A stretch of DNA of 15,010 nt from NCBI GenBank assembly GCA_016177345.1, contig JACOVM010000112.1, positions 1 through 15,010 of the forward strand. The letters run 5' to 3'. This stretch comes from Candidatus Woesearchaeota archaeon (GTDB taxonomy: Archaea > Nanobdellota > Nanobdellia > Woesearchaeales > UBA12501). Shown here piece by piece: positions 14,879 through 15,010 of this stretch (positions within the stretch are counted from its first letter, which is position 1; every line of letters begins with the position of its first letter). Under the pieces are notes generated by a model. It made no database searches and was not told the origin of the DNA. It worked only from the letters and a program-made list of their open reading frames with translations. Position numbers and translations under genes: made by a program.

Positions 14879-15010
14879 CTACACCAGCACCATCAACAGC
14901 AGAAGCCCGCCGATCATTGCGGCAAGAAGGTATATGGCAGTTTCTGATTCTTCGTGATGCTCTTTCTCTTCTTTAGGAAGCATTAATCTGTTATAGCCTC
15001 TCATACAGCA
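14879..15010 (-). CDS. Short hypothetical membrane protein, convergent, 5' end at or beyond window edge
   Basis: On the - strand an open frame enters at the window edge and ends at TAG (14879-14881). It begins with ATG at 15004 (41 residues) or 14983 (34 residues), or continues beyond the window, since no in-frame stop precedes these. The product has a charged start (LPKEEKEHHEESE) followed by one hydrophobic segment (AIYLLAAMIGGLLLLMVLV) reaching the C-terminus, as in a single-pass or tail-anchored membrane peptide. The charged-then-hydrophobic pattern is not random-looking, which supports a real gene. It is convergent with the protease gene, with 54 bases between the stops. I do not recognise the family. 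Confidence 0.45.
   Translation of the reverse strand, partial: CCMRGYNRLMLPKEEKEHHEESETAIYLLAAMIGGLLLLMVLV

Overview
The window reads as archaeal DNA, most likely from a DPANN-type lineage such as Woesearchaeota or Pacearchaeota; this placement is an inference from style, with no rRNA or marker gene to confirm it. The basis is an AT-rich leader with a BRE/TATA-like promoter and no bacterial -35/-10 pair, very Asn/Thr/Ser-rich surface proteins saturated with N-X-S/T sequons, ITG-type residues next to membrane segments, and a small tandem-HTH protein of a kind I associate with these archaea.

Layout: positions 1-153 hold a promoter and ribosome binding site. Three genes follow on the + strand with no gaps. 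The first (154-681) encodes a duplicated helix-turn-helix protein. The second (678-9683) encodes a 3001-residue membrane-anchored surface protein. The third (9683-14824) encodes a 1713-residue membrane-anchored subtilisin-like (S8) protease with an intact catalytic tetrad. The junctions are ATGA (4 nt overlap) and TAATG (1 nt overlap), so the three are almost certainly one translationally coupled operon. A short convergent reading frame on the - strand (14879-15010) runs to the window edge.

The giant protein has a highly ordered repeat design. An N-terminal membrane segment, a small beta domain and a Ser/Thr/Asn/Pro-rich linker lead into a parallel beta-helix of about 55 rungs of roughly 27 residues. 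The rungs are organised in super-repeats of exactly eight rungs (645-669 bp). A cap domain follows, then five Ig-like domains of exactly 100 residues in an A-B-A-B-A pattern (600 bp AB period), a three-domain C-terminal module, a Gly/Pro linker, a membrane segment and a basic cytosolic tail.

The protease ends in the same three-domain module (330 versus 332 residues), then a polyglycine linker and a membrane segment. The shared module, the coupling and the matching topology suggest that adhesin-like fibre and protease are displayed together on the cell surface, with the HTH protein as a possible local regulator. That combined system is the most interesting content of the window; its function is inferred.
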